Assembly (NCBI RefSeq): GCF_018555685.1
Contig: NZ_JAFLWW010000002.1
Location: forward strand, 496,001-560,000
Length of the DNA: 64,000 nucleotides
Origin: Aminobacter anthyllidis
GTDB taxonomy: Bacteria; Pseudomonadota; Alphaproteobacteria; Rhizobiales; Rhizobiaceae
Direction of reading: 5' to 3'
Shown here: positions 37,781 through 47,232 of the stretch, one piece after another
Layout of the letters: each line of letters opens with the position of its first letter
How positions within the stretch are numbered: the stretch's first letter is position 1
The notes under the pieces: generated by a model
What the model saw: only the letters and a program-made list of their open reading frames with translations
Database searches by the model: none
What the model was told of the DNA's origin: nothing
Translations under genes and position numbers: made by a program

Positions 37781-39211
37781 TCAAATCGTCTTGCCGGGGT
37801 TCATGATACCGGCAGGATCGAAAGCGCTCTTCACCCGGCGCATCAGATCGATGGCGATGGGCGGGGCAGTGGCGATAAGTTCATCGCGCTTGAGCTGGCC
37901 GATGCCATGCTCGGCCGAGATCGAGCCGTTCATGCTGCGCACGACGTCATGCACCGCCTTGTTCATGTCGCGGTAGAGCGCGAGGAAAGCGTCGCTCGCC
38001 ACGCCGACAGGCTGCGAGACATTGTAGTGCAGATTGCCGTCGCCCATGTGGCCGAAGCAGACCACGCGCGCCTCCGGGCAGACGCTCGCCACGGCGGCAG
38101 CGCCTTGGGCGATGAATGCAGGGATGCTGGCGATCGGCACAGAGATGTCGTGCTTGATCGACGCGCCTTCCACCTTCTGCGTTTCCGGCAGCATCTCGCG
38201 CAGGCGCCAGAACTCGTTGGCATGGGCGACGCTTGCGGCAATCGCCGCATCGCCAACCTGCCCCGCCTCCAAGCCAGCCGAAAGAACATCCTCGATCAGC
38301 GTGCGCGCGTCCTCGGCCGAGCGGCCCGACGAGATTTCCATCAGCACCTGCCAGGGCCAGTCGCCTTCCAGCGGCGGCCGGGCATCGGGAATGTGACGCA
38401 TGGCAAATTCCATCGGCAGGTGGCCGATCAGCTCGAACGCCGTCAGCGCGCTGCCGGCAAGATCCTGGGCGCGATCAAACAGCGCCAGTGCTGCCTCGGG
38501 CGAAGACAGCCCGACCCAGGCGACTTCACGGCCCTTGGGCCTTGGATAGAGCTTCAGCACCGCCGCCGTGATGACGCCCAGCGTACCTTCGGCGCCGACG
38601 AACAGGTTCTTCAGGTCGTAGCCGGTGTTGTCCTTCTTCAGCTTGCGCAGGTCGTCGAGCACCTCGCCGGTCGGCAGCACCACCTCGACGCCAAGGCACA
38701 GTTCGCGCGCATTGCCATAGGCAACCACGCCGGTGCCACCGGCATTGGACGACAGGTTGCCGCCGACCTGGCAGGAACCTTGCGACGCCAGCGACAAGGG
38801 ATAGAGCCGGTCGACCTCGTCGGCTGCCTTGTGCAACACGTCGAGCACGACGCCAGCTTCGGCGATGACCGTGTTGGAAACCGGATCGATCTCGCGGATA
38901 CGGTTGAGCCGCGACAGCGACAGCACGATCTGGCCACCCGAGCGGTCAGGCACCTGGCCGCCAACGAGGCCGGTGTTGCCGCCTTGCGGCACAATCGGCG
39001 TACGGGTCTCGGTGGCGAGCTTCATGATCGCGCTCACCTCCTCGACGCTCCCCGGGCGCAGCACCAGCGAGGTTGCACCGGTGAACAGGCCGCGCGGTTC
39101 GTGCACGTAAGGTTCGATGTCGGCTTCCGAGCGAACCGCGTAACGCTCGCCGACAATGGCAGCAAAGCGCTCGGCAAGCGCGGGATCGAGACCGGGGAGA
39201 TTCTGGGTCAT
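37781..39211 (-). CDS. FAD-linked oxidase (D-2-hydroxyglutarate/D-lactate dehydrogenase-like)
   Basis: The 476-residue protein has a PCMH-type FAD domain with PIVPQGGNTGLVGGQVPD and SSNAGGTGVVAYGNAREL. Its C-terminal oxidase domain has FGHMGDGNLHYNVSQP and AEHGIGQLKRDEL, the signature of 2-hydroxyacid dehydrogenases such as D-2-hydroxyglutarate dehydrogenase. I chose ATG 39211, just after the Sua5 stop; a longer frame overlaps Sua5. Substrate cannot be settled from sequence. It appears co-transcribed after sua5. Confidence 0.92.
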   Translation of the reverse strand: MTQNLPGLDPALAERFAAIVGERYAVRSEADIEPYVHEPRGLFTGATSLVLRPGSVEEVSAIMKLATETRTPIVPQGGNTGLVGGQVPDRSGGQIVLSLSRLNRIREIDPVSNTVIAEAGVVLDVLHKAADEVDRLYPLSLASQGSCQVGGNLSSNAGGTGVVAYGNARELCLGVEVVLPTGEVLDDLRKLKKDNTGYDLKNLFVGAEGTLGVITAAVLKLYPRPKGREVAWVGLSSPEAALALFDRAQDLAGSALTAFELIGHLPMEFAMRHIPDARPPLEGDWPWQVLMEISSGRSAEDARTLIEDVLSAGLEAGQVGDAAIAASVAHANEFWRLREMLPETQKVEGASIKHDISVPIASIPAFIAQGAAAVASVCPEARVVCFGHMGDGNLHYNVSQPVGVASDAFLALYRDMNKAVHDVVRSMNGSISAEHGIGQLKRDELIATAPPIAIDLMRRVKSAFDPAGIMNPGKTI

Positions 39212-39227
39212 GTGACGGAAGCTAAAT

Positions 39228-40196
39228 TCAGACGTGAGGATTGTCACGAGGGGCAGCGGCGCGCGCCAGCCTGTCGTTGATGGCTTCGCCGAGCTCGTCG
39301 AACGGTATCGGCTCGACGGCGATCAGCTTGGCGCCACTGCGGTCGAGCGCCTGGAGATGAGCGAAGAGATTTGTCGCGGCCTCGCGCAGGTCGCCTGCCT
39401 CGGACAGATTGAGAAAGGCGTGCGCCTGCTGCCAGCCTTCGGTGCGGCTCGGACCGAAACCGAGCAGTGCCTCTCCCGTCCCGACGCTTTCCGCATTCAG
39501 GCGCATCTGGGCACCGGGGGCATAATGCGAGGCGAGCATGCCAGGCGCTTCAATGCCGGCAGTCATGCCGCGCAGCAGCGGCGCGCCAGTCACGGCTTCG
39601 ATTTCGCCTGCCGGAACACCGCCTGGGCGTAGCAGCCTTACACGGCCATCCTCGACCTTGACGATCGTCGATTCTAGCCCGACCGGCGTTGCGCCGCCGT
39701 CGACGACGAGCGGAATACGCGCGCCAAGATCGCTGGCCACCGCCTCACCACTTGTCGAGCTGATCTTGCCCGAGCTGTTGGCGCTTGGTGCTGCCAGCGG
39801 CCGCCCAAGCCTGGCGATCAAGGTGCCGCCAAAACCCTTGGGCATGCGCAATGCAATCGTGTCGAGCCCGGCCGTCACCAGTGGATGAATGCCCGAACCG
39901 GCACGCAGCGGTACAACCAGCGTCAAAGGGCCGGGCCAGAATTTTTCGGCAAGCGTTCGCGACAGCGGATCGAATACGCCGATGCGCTCGGCCATGGCCA
40001 TGTCGGCGACATGGGCGATCAGCGGGTTGAAGCGCGGGCGGCCCTTGGCCTCGAAGATGCGAGCGACGGCCTCGCCATTGGTGGCGTCGCCGGCCAAGCC
40101 ATAGACGGTCTCCGTCGGAATGGCCACGACCTCGCCGGCGCCGAGCAGCGCCAGTGCCGCGTCCATCGCCTTGTCGGCTGCGATCAGTTCCGCCAC
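39228..40196 (-). CDS. L-threonylcarbamoyladenylate synthase (Sua5/YciO/YrdC type)
   Basis: The enzyme makes threonylcarbamoyl-AMP for tRNA t6A at position 37. The 322-residue form has a YrdC domain (AIPTETVYGLAGDATN, KGRPRFNPLIAHV, LAAPSANSSGKIS) and a C-terminal Sua5 domain beginning near residue 210. I start at GTG 40196 because AAGGAAG lies about 8 bases upstream. The frame extends further but without similarity. It shares a transcript with the FAD oxidase gene. Confidence 0.92.
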   Translation of the reverse strand: MAELIAADKAMDAALALLGAGEVVAIPTETVYGLAGDATNGEAVARIFEAKGRPRFNPLIAHVADMAMAERIGVFDPLSRTLAEKFWPGPLTLVVPLRAGSGIHPLVTAGLDTIALRMPKGFGGTLIARLGRPLAAPSANSSGKISSTSGEAVASDLGARIPLVVDGGATPVGLESTIVKVEDGRVRLLRPGGVPAGEIEAVTGAPLLRGMTAGIEAPGMLASHYAPGAQMRLNAESVGTGEALLGFGPSRTEGWQQAHAFLNLSEAGDLREAATNLFAHLQALDRSGAKLIAVEPIPFDELGEAINDRLARAAAPRDNPHV

Positions 40197-40366
40197 GTCT
40201 AAGCTTCCTTTTGCATGCCCGGTCCCTAACCCGCTCGGCACGACGCGACAAGTGTGCTGCCCGCAAGAATCCAGCATTGCCTAAAATGCGCTGCATCTTC
40301 GCAAGCCGGTTGCAACCGCCCTTCAGATACATTGCGCTTCAAGGTTGATTCAACTCCGAGGGTCAA

Positions 40367-40780
40367 ATGCGCCTGTTTGCTGCGTTTCTAGTTGCCGGCA
40401 TCGCCGTGTCCGGTTCGGTGCACGCGTCCTCGATCGTCATTGTCGAAGGCACTGCGGGCAGCCCGTCATCGGTCAGTGTCGACGCCCCGAAATCGGTCAC
40501 CAGGTCGATCATCGCGCTCGGAGCGCCCTCGGTCGACACCGGCAAAGTGGCGGCGATCGAAACCAAGCCCGCAAGCACCAACCACGAGATGGGACCCGAA
40601 TTGATGGTCATCCGCGGTGGCGAGGTCGGAAGCGTGTCGCCGGAGCCAGCAGCCATCGCCCCCACCCCGGCGGAAGCTGCCCCCGCCCAGCAAGCTGCGG
40701 CCGGCGATCAGGCGCCCTTGCCTGTCACGCCCGACGGGGCCGCGGTCGACCCGGCAAGCGCACCTGTCGAAACCGAATAG
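40367..40780 (+). CDS. Secreted Pro/Ala-rich hypothetical protein
   Basis: The 137-residue protein has a signal peptide (MRLFAAFLVAGIAVSGSVHA) and then a VIVEGTAGSPSSVSV region and a mostly disordered C-terminal half rich in Ala and Pro (EPAAIAPTPAEAAPAQQAAA). I do not recognise the family. It is followed by another small secreted protein on the same strand, 75 bases away. The two may be in one transcript. Confidence 0.6.
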   Translation: MRLFAAFLVAGIAVSGSVHASSIVIVEGTAGSPSSVSVDAPKSVTRSIIALGAPSVDTGKVAAIETKPASTNHEMGPELMVIRGGEVGSVSPEPAAIAPTPAEAAPAQQAAAGDQAPLPVTPDGAAVDPASAPVETE

Positions 40781-40855
40781 CCTGGCTTGACCGTCACGCC
40801 GCCGTTGTGCACCGTCACGGCAACACATCGGCAAATCTGGGCAAGGGCTTGATCC

Positions 40856-41239
40856 ATGAAAACAATTCGCACTATCGCGGCAGCGCTTGTCGCCGCGCTC
40901 GCCATGGGCATGGGCCCTGCACAAGCCGATCAGCTCCTCGGCACCTATGTGGCGCGTATCTCGGAAAAGGACCACCAGGCCAGCGACGGCTATGTGCTCG
41001 ACAGCGCGGCCCAGGTCGTGCGGCAGGATCGCGCCAATGTGCACAAGCACATCCAGACCGACGAGGAAGACGACATCGACGACTGGTTCACCACCAACGC
41101 CAAGCGCGCCCGCTTCGAGCAGTTGCTGAACAAGCCAGGCGCGATGAGCAATTCGACCCGCAGCGCGATCCTACACGGCGAGCCGCTGATCGAGGTCCAG
41201 GTCTACCGCCAGAGCGTCAAGGTTCGCCTGCTCGACTGA
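40856..41239 (+). CDS. Small secreted hypothetical protein
   Basis: The 127-residue protein has a signal peptide (residues 1-24, ending GPAQADQ) and a mature domain with LLGTYVARISEKDHQASDGY and TDEEDDIDDWFTTNAKRARF. I do not recognise it. GCTTGATCC is a weak ribosome site. It is convergent with glyS (stop to stop 34 bases). Confidence 0.65.
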   Translation: MKTIRTIAAALVAALAMGMGPAQADQLLGTYVARISEKDHQASDGYVLDSAAQVVRQDRANVHKHIQTDEEDDIDDWFTTNAKRARFEQLLNKPGAMSNSTRSAILHGEPLIEVQVYRQSVKVRLLD

Positions 41240-41273
41240 CGAAAGCGTCGGGCGGCTTTGCGCCGCCCCTGCA

Positions 41274-43565
41274 TTATCCCGCAATCTTGGAGAAGTCGGC
41301 GACCTGATCGGTCGCCGCGCGGATGCGGGCGAGCAGCGCCAGCCGATTGGCGCGCACGGCGACGTCCTCATCATTGACGAGAACTTTCTCAAAGAATGAA
41401 TCAACCGGTTCACGCAACACGCTAAGCGCGCGCATGGCGGCCGAAAAGTCTTCATTGCGAATCGCTTGGCCGGCTTCGCTGACAGCCTGATTCACCGACG
41501 CGAACAGCGCTTTTTCGGCTTCCTCGCGGAACAGGGCCGGGTCGACGGCTGCCGCAACCGCAGTCCCCTTCTTCTCCTCGGCGGCCAGAATGTTCGCCGC
41601 GCGCTTGGTGCCGGCGAGCAGGTTCTTGCCGTCCTCGGTGTCGAGGAACTTGCCGAGCGCTTCGACCCGGCGGGTGATGGTCAGCAGGTCATCGGCCTCG
41701 GGCGTGATGACAGCGTCGATCAGGTCGTGGCGGGCGCCAAGTTCGCGCAGATAGACCTTGAGGCGGTCATGGAAGAAGGCGATCAGATCGGCCTTGAGCG
41801 GGGCGGCACGGTCGATCGTTTCCTTGCGTAGCTCCGCCTCGTAGGCAGCGAGCGCATTGTCGACATCCTGTTCGCCGTCGACATCGCCGCTGTCGATCGC
41901 TGCCTGCGACGCCTCGAAAGCAGCAAGCTTGCGCTGGACAGAGGCTTCCTCAAGCTGCCGCAGCGCCGCGTCGAACAGCGTCTGCAGCGGCAGCCGGCCG
42001 CGCGCCGACAGGATGATCCTGACGATGCCGAGTGCGGCGCGACGCAGCGCATACGGATCCTTCGAACCCGTCGGCTTTTCGTCGATGGTCCAGAAGCCGA
42101 CAAGCGTGTCGAGCTTGTCGGCGAGCGCCACCGACACCGAAACCGGATCGGCCGGCACGCGGTCGGACGGCCCCTGCGGCTTGTAGTGTTCTTCGATTGC
42201 GGCTGCGACCGACGGGCTCTCGCCCTGCAGCAGCGCATATTTGCGGCCCATCGCGCCTTGCAGTTCGGGGAACTCGCCGACGACTTCGGTCTGCAGGTCG
42301 GCCTTGGCCAGCACCGCCGCGCGGTCGGCCAGCTTCGGCTCGGCGCCGACCAGCGGCGCGATCTCGCGGGCCAGCCCGCGGATGCGCTGGACGCGCTGCC
42401 CTTGCGTTCCGAGCTTGGCGTGGAAGGTCACGCCGAGATGGTCGAGGCGGGCCATGCGCTGGTCGAGCGGCTTGTTGAGGTCGAGGCCGAAGGCTTCAGC
42501 CGACCGCTTCAGCGTGTCGAGGTCTGGCAGGTCGCCCTGGTCGGTGTTCCAGAAGTAGAGCGCGTCCGACAGGCGCGCGCGCACGACCTTGCCGTTGCCA
42601 TGCGCGATCTCCTTGCCGCCGTCCTTGGCCTCGATGTTCGAGGTCAGGATGAAGTGGTTGGACAACGCATCCTCGCTGCCCTGCGGCCGCGTGACGAAAC
42701 ACTTCTGGTTGGCACGGATCGTCAGCCGAATGACTTCGGCGGGGATCTGCAGGAAGGCATCTTCAAACGTGCCCATCAGGACGACCGGCCATTCGACGAG
42801 GCCCGAAACCTCTTCCAGCAGCCCCTCGTCCTCGACAAGGTCGAGCCCGTTGGCGAAGGCGAGATTGCGCGCGTCGGCGGAGATCATCTCCTTGCGGCGC
42901 TCGGCATCGATGACAACCTTCGCCGTCTCGAGCTTTGCGGCATAATCTTCGAAGCGCCTGACCTTGATCGCGTCGGGCGCATGGAAGCGGTGGCCGTAGG
43001 TGACGTTGCCGGAGCGGATGCCATCGACCTCGAAGTCGACGACCACGGGCTCCTCGGTCTCGGGGCCGAAGGTGCAGACGATCGACTGCAGCGGCCGCAC
43101 CCAACGCAGACTGCCCGGCTTGGCCGAGGCCGGGCCCCAGCGCATCGACTTGGGCCAGGGGAAGCTCTTGACGATGGCCGGCACCAGCTCGGCGATGATT
43201 TCTTCCGCCGAACGGCCGGGCTTGGAGATATGGGCAACGTAGAAATCGCCCTTTTTGGGATCGCTATGGACATGCGCCTCGGAAATCGAGTTCAGGCCGG
43301 CGCTGCGCAGGAAGCCCTGGATCGCCGCTTCCGGCGCCTTGGTGCTCGGGCCCTTGCGGTCCTCGTGGATGTCCTTGGAGCGGGCCGTCAGCCCCCTGAT
43401 GTCGAGTGTCAGCCGGCGCGGCGTCCAGTATTCGCGCGCCGCCTCATAGGTGAGACCCGCCTCGACAAGACCGTCGGTCAGCATCTTCTTGAGGTCGCCC
43501 GCCGCCTTGCGCTGCATGCGCGCGGGGATTTCTTCGGAACGCAACTCTAAAAGCAGATCGGGCAT
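41274..43565 (-). CDS. glyS: Glycyl-tRNA synthetase beta subunit
   Basis: GlyS pairs with GlyQ in the alpha2-beta2 bacterial enzyme. The 763-residue protein begins [20 protein letters not shown] and has [32 protein letters not shown] and the HD-like C-terminal region plus an anticodon-binding end. It is 60-70 residues longer than the E. coli subunit because of an acidic insertion near residues 570-590 ([12 protein letters not shown]). It lies 420 bases downstream of glyQ on the same strand; that gap may hold a small ORF on the plus strand. Confidence 0.96.
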   Translation of the reverse strand: MPDLLLELRSEEIPARMQRKAAGDLKKMLTDGLVEAGLTYEAAREYWTPRRLTLDIRGLTARSKDIHEDRKGPSTKAPEAAIQGFLRSAGLNSISEAHVHSDPKKGDFYVAHISKPGRSAEEIIAELVPAIVKSFPWPKSMRWGPASAKPGSLRWVRPLQSIVCTFGPETEEPVVVDFEVDGIRSGNVTYGHRFHAPDAIKVRRFEDYAAKLETAKVVIDAERRKEMISADARNLAFANGLDLVEDEGLLEEVSGLVEWPVVLMGTFEDAFLQIPAEVIRLTIRANQKCFVTRPQGSEDALSNHFILTSNIEAKDGGKEIAHGNGKVVRARLSDALYFWNTDQGDLPDLDTLKRSAEAFGLDLNKPLDQRMARLDHLGVTFHAKLGTQGQRVQRIRGLAREIAPLVGAEPKLADRAAVLAKADLQTEVVGEFPELQGAMGRKYALLQGESPSVAAAIEEHYKPQGPSDRVPADPVSVSVALADKLDTLVGFWTIDEKPTGSKDPYALRRAALGIVRIILSARGRLPLQTLFDAALRQLEEASVQRKLAAFEASQAAIDSGDVDGEQDVDNALAAYEAELRKETIDRAAPLKADLIAFFHDRLKVYLRELGARHDLIDAVITPEADDLLTITRRVEALGKFLDTEDGKNLLAGTKRAANILAAEEKKGTAVAAAVDPALFREEAEKALFASVNQAVSEAGQAIRNEDFSAAMRALSVLREPVDSFFEKVLVNDEDVAVRANRLALLARIRAATDQVADFSKIAG

Positions 43566-43765
43566 CGGACGGGCTCACGCGGAAATGGTCCGCGCGGCAT
43601 AGCAACTCAGCTGCCCGCTGTCACCTTCCCGAACGCGATCGGCAAAAATCCATCCGCCTGTCGGGCCGCGGCCTGCGCAATCGTCCTTGGGATGACGATT
43701 TCCATGAACCGGATGCCGCGCTGGAGCGACCCACGCTCAGACAGACACCTATTGGCTCCACGAAG

Positions 43766-43939
43766 ATGAAAACCGCCTCCGCCCTGCTCCAGATCCTCAG
43801 CCTCAGCGCCCTGCTCGCCATGCATGTGGCGGCACCGGCCGAATTCAGGATGCCGGGCGTACGCAAGGCGCTGCAGACGATCAACGGCGAAACGCTACAA
43901 CCCCGCCTGCCGGAAGGGTTGGAACTCGCTGCCGCATGA
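43766..43939 (+). CDS. Possible small exported peptide ORF
   Basis: A 57-codon frame reads MKTASALLQILSLSALLAMH then VAAPAEF, like a short signal peptide, and ends PRLPEGLELAAA. It lies in the glyQ-glyS gap, opposite strand to both. The ribosome site is weak (CACGAAG). The frame is open further upstream, which weakens the start. It may be chance. I list it because it resembles a signal peptide and fills a 420-base gap. Confidence 0.3.
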   Translation: MKTASALLQILSLSALLAMHVAAPAEFRMPGVRKALQTINGETLQPRLPEGLELAAA

Positions 43940-43985
43940 TTGCCGCTTCGCGGCGACCTCCCCCATCGAGGGGTAGGTAAATAGC

Positions 43986-44930
43986 TCAAGCTGCCAAGCC
44001 ACCAGCTTCCGTCAGCAGAAACGCCTCGCCGCAGGCCTTGGACAGGTTGCGGACGCGCAGGATGTAGCTCTGGCGTTCGGTGACGGAGATCACGCCGCGT
44101 GCATCGAGCAGATTGAAGACGTGGCTCGCCTTGATGCACTGGTCGTAGGCCGGGAACACCATCTTGTGCTGGGTAAGATTGCCACCCTCGGCCGGCGCGC
44201 CGGCGTCGAGCAGCGCCTTGCACTCGGCTTCGGCATCCTCGAAATGCTTCAGCAGCATAGCCGTGTTGGCGTGCTCGAAATTGTGCCGCGAATATTCCTG
44301 CTCGGCCTGCAGGAAGACATCGCCATAGGTGACCTTGTCGTCGCCTTCGAGGCCGTTGAAGTTGAGGTCGTAGACGTTGTCGACGCCCTGCACATACATC
44401 GCCAGGCGTTCGAGACCGTAGGTCAGCTCGCCGGCAACAGGCGCGCATTCGATGCCGCAGACCTGCTGGAAATAGGTGAACTGCGACACTTCCATGCCGT
44501 CGCACCAGCACTCCCAGCCAAGGCCCCATGCGCCCAGCGTCGGGCTCTCCCAATCGTCCTCGACGAAGCGGATGTCATGGACCAGCGGATCGATGCCGAT
44601 CGCCTTGAGCGAGCCGAGATAGAGCTCCTGGAGATTCGACGGGTTCGGCTTCAGGATCACCTGATACTGGTAATAATGCTGCAGCCGGTTCGGGTTTTCG
44701 CCGTAGCGGCCATCCTTGGGGCGACGCGAAGGCTGCACATAGGCAGCGTTCCAGCGCTTGGGGCCAAGGGCACGCAATGTCGTTGCCGGGTGAAAGGTAC
44801 CCGCACCCACTTCCATGTCGTAGGGCTGCAGGATGACGCAACCATGCGCGGCCCAGTAATTGTGCAGCGTCAGGATCAGCCCCTGGAATGAGCGGCTGGG
44901 GTGCATGTGGGCGGGCATCTGGTCGGTCAC
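43986..44930 (-). CDS. glyQ: Glycyl-tRNA synthetase alpha subunit
   Basis: GlyQ holds the catalytic class II core. The 314-residue protein has [60 protein letters not shown] and [11 protein letters not shown], all highly conserved. The start may be GTG 44930 ([10 protein letters not shown]) or ATG 44918; I list the longer one. It lies upstream of glyS, with an intergenic stretch and no overlap. Confidence 0.96.
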   Translation of the reverse strand: MTDQMPAHMHPSRSFQGLILTLHNYWAAHGCVILQPYDMEVGAGTFHPATTLRALGPKRWNAAYVQPSRRPKDGRYGENPNRLQHYYQYQVILKPNPSNLQELYLGSLKAIGIDPLVHDIRFVEDDWESPTLGAWGLGWECWCDGMEVSQFTYFQQVCGIECAPVAGELTYGLERLAMYVQGVDNVYDLNFNGLEGDDKVTYGDVFLQAEQEYSRHNFEHANTAMLLKHFEDAEAECKALLDAGAPAEGGNLTQHKMVFPAYDQCIKASHVFNLLDARGVISVTERQSYILRVRNLSKACGEAFLLTEAGGLAA

Positions 44931-45049
44931 GGGCGAAGCTCGATCATTGGCGCGCCCCGCAAGAAAACGGGGCCAGAGAAGGCCCCGTCCTATTCCGCCC
45001 GATTGTTAGGGTCAAGCTGCGGTGCAAAGACGACCGCCGCGCAACAAGC

Positions 45050-47053
45050 TCACTTGCCCGGCAGCTGAAGTTCCTGGCCCGGCGCCAGCCGCGCGGGATC
45101 GCCACGCAGCTGCGGATTGAGATCGAGGATCTCGCGGTAGCGGTCGCCATTGCCGAGCACGTCATTGGCGATCGACCAAAGCGACTGTCCACGCTGCACC
45201 TTGTAGGCGGCGGGGATCACCTCAGCGGCGGGTTCCACCGCCGGCGTCTCCAGTTCACTCTTCTTCTGGCTGTCCGGCGCGGGAGCCGCCGGCTGGACCG
45301 AGATCGGCTTGGCAGGCGCTTCGAGCGCGGTCGGCTTTTCCGGCAGTTCCGGCAGGCCCTTGGCGAGCTTCTGCTCGACATCGGCCAGGATCTTCGGCTC
45401 CGGCTTCATGTCGCGCGCATGGCTCCACTGGAAGGTCGCCTCGAGCTTGCGCCCGACACGCCAGTAGGCGTCGCCGAGATGGTCGTTCAGCACCGCATCA
45501 TCCGGCTTCAGCGACACCGCGCGCTCAAGCTCGCGGACCGCATCGTCGAACTTGCCAAGGCGATAGTAGGCCCAGCCGAGCGAATCGATGATGTAGCCGT
45601 CGCTCGGGCGCAGGTCGGCAGCCTGCTTGATCATCCCGAGGCCTTCCTCGAGATTCATGTCCATGTCGACCCAGGAGTAGCCGAGATAGTTCAGCACCTG
45701 AGGCTGGTTGGGGAACAGCTTCAGCGCCTCGCGGAAGTTCGGCTCGGCCTTGGGCCATTCCTTCAGCCGCTCATAGGCGATGCCGCGCTGGTAAAAGACG
45801 TTCCAGTTGGCGTTGGTTGGCGTCTTCAGCACGCCGACAGCCTTGTCGTAGATATCGGCAGCGGCACGGTAATTGTCGGTCGCGGCATAGACCCCGCCGA
45901 GCGCGAGATAACCACGCATGTCGTCTGGATTGGCGTCGACAAGCGCCTTGAGATGCTTGATCGCCTCGTCGTGGCGCTTGAGGTCGGCAAGGTTGAGGCC
46001 GAGCTGCAGTTCCGACAGGCGCTTGAGCGGCGAGGCAGCAGGCACGCGGCGGTAAAGCTCGATCGCCTCTTCGCCGTTCTGCTGCTGCTCGGCAATCGCG
46101 GCAAGCTGCACCAGAAGCTCGTCGCTCTCCGGCTTCAGCGCCAGGGCATATTGCAGGTAGAGCCTGACGAACGGCTCGCCGCCGCCCCGGTTGAGCGCGG
46201 TCGACAGGTTGAGCAGGACTTCAGCCGCGCCGTCCTGCGGGTTGGCCACCAGCGGCGGAACCTTCTCGCCCTTGGTGATCTTGTCGCGTAGGGATGCGAT
46301 CGGCAATTTGCCGGGAGCGAACTCGTCGGCCCGGTCGAGAATGGCCAGCGCCTCGGTCTTCTTGCCCGAACGTGCCAGGAAGCCGGCATAGGCTTCGGCT
46401 GCGCGCATCCAGGTCTCGGGTGCCGCGCTGCCGGCGCCGAGGTTATCGATGGTGGCGCGATAGATTTCGCCGGCCTTGTCCTTCAGGCCGGCGGTCTCGG
46501 CGATCATAGCGCTGTGATAGGTCTTGAACAGTTCGTACCATTCGGGTCCTTCGAGCTTGTCGAGGAACTGCAACCCATCATTGCCACGGCCTTCGCCCTG
46601 TTGGGCCCAGGCAGTCATGACGCCGGTGATCAGGCGGTCGAGGTCGGACTCAAGAGCAAGCTTGAGCCATTTCTCCGCGCCTTCATAATCCTTCTTGCGG
46701 AAGGTATCGACGGCCAGCGCCAGCCGCGAGAAGCGCTCGACGTCGGGAACCGTCTTCAGCATCTGGGCATACGGCAGCGACTCGTCGAAACGGCCTTGCG
46801 CGATGAGCGCCAGCATCAGGCTCTGCTGCAGGGCTGCGTCTTCGGGATCGAAGGCCAAGGCGCGCTTGTAGTAGGCGATGGCGCTATCCAGGTCATCGTC
46901 GGCTTCGGCGGTGCGTGCCGCCAGATAGGCGCCGGAAAACGAACTGATCTCGACCGGTTCGGTGATCTGTTTGGCATATCCGGGCTGGGTCAGGGCGGTG
47001 AAGCCCGCCAGAGCCGCCAGGCCCATCAGCCAGATCGCGCGTCGCTGCCGCAT
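45050..47053 (-). CDS. TPR-repeat protein with C-terminal LysM domain
   Basis: The 667-residue exported protein has a signal sequence (WLMGLAALAGFTALTQPGYA) and about 12 TPR-like repeats across residues 40-560 (e.g. DLDSAIAYYKRALAFDPEDAA, DNYRAAADIYDKAVG, FDDAVRELERAVSLKPDDA). A Pro-rich linker follows, then a C-terminal LysM motif (YKVQRGQSLWSIANDVLG... RLAPGQELQLP). LysM would bind peptidoglycan or chitin-like glycans, so the TPR array would be held at the cell wall. The TPR-LysM order is less common. It is upstream of nothing obvious; the next gene in this direction is glyQ. Confidence 0.88.
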   Translation of the reverse strand: MRQRRAIWLMGLAALAGFTALTQPGYAKQITEPVEISSFSGAYLAARTAEADDDLDSAIAYYKRALAFDPEDAALQQSLMLALIAQGRFDESLPYAQMLKTVPDVERFSRLALAVDTFRKKDYEGAEKWLKLALESDLDRLITGVMTAWAQQGEGRGNDGLQFLDKLEGPEWYELFKTYHSAMIAETAGLKDKAGEIYRATIDNLGAGSAAPETWMRAAEAYAGFLARSGKKTEALAILDRADEFAPGKLPIASLRDKITKGEKVPPLVANPQDGAAEVLLNLSTALNRGGGEPFVRLYLQYALALKPESDELLVQLAAIAEQQQNGEEAIELYRRVPAASPLKRLSELQLGLNLADLKRHDEAIKHLKALVDANPDDMRGYLALGGVYAATDNYRAAADIYDKAVGVLKTPTNANWNVFYQRGIAYERLKEWPKAEPNFREALKLFPNQPQVLNYLGYSWVDMDMNLEEGLGMIKQAADLRPSDGYIIDSLGWAYYRLGKFDDAVRELERAVSLKPDDAVLNDHLGDAYWRVGRKLEATFQWSHARDMKPEPKILADVEQKLAKGLPELPEKPTALEAPAKPISVQPAAPAPDSQKKSELETPAVEPAAEVIPAAYKVQRGQSLWSIANDVLGNGDRYREILDLNPQLRGDPARLAPGQELQLPGK

Positions 47054-47232
47054 GAAAATCCTTCCTACCAAGGTCGTACGGTCATCATGACACCGTGTGC
47101 CGGGTCGCAACCGCTTGTCGATGCCAAGCATGGCCTTTTTGGGGTCGCGCTTCAATCCGCACCGGCTTCACAATCCGACAACCGGCTCACGGAATTCACA
47201 AGACAGGCCCGGCCGCGTGGCGAATTCAGCCC

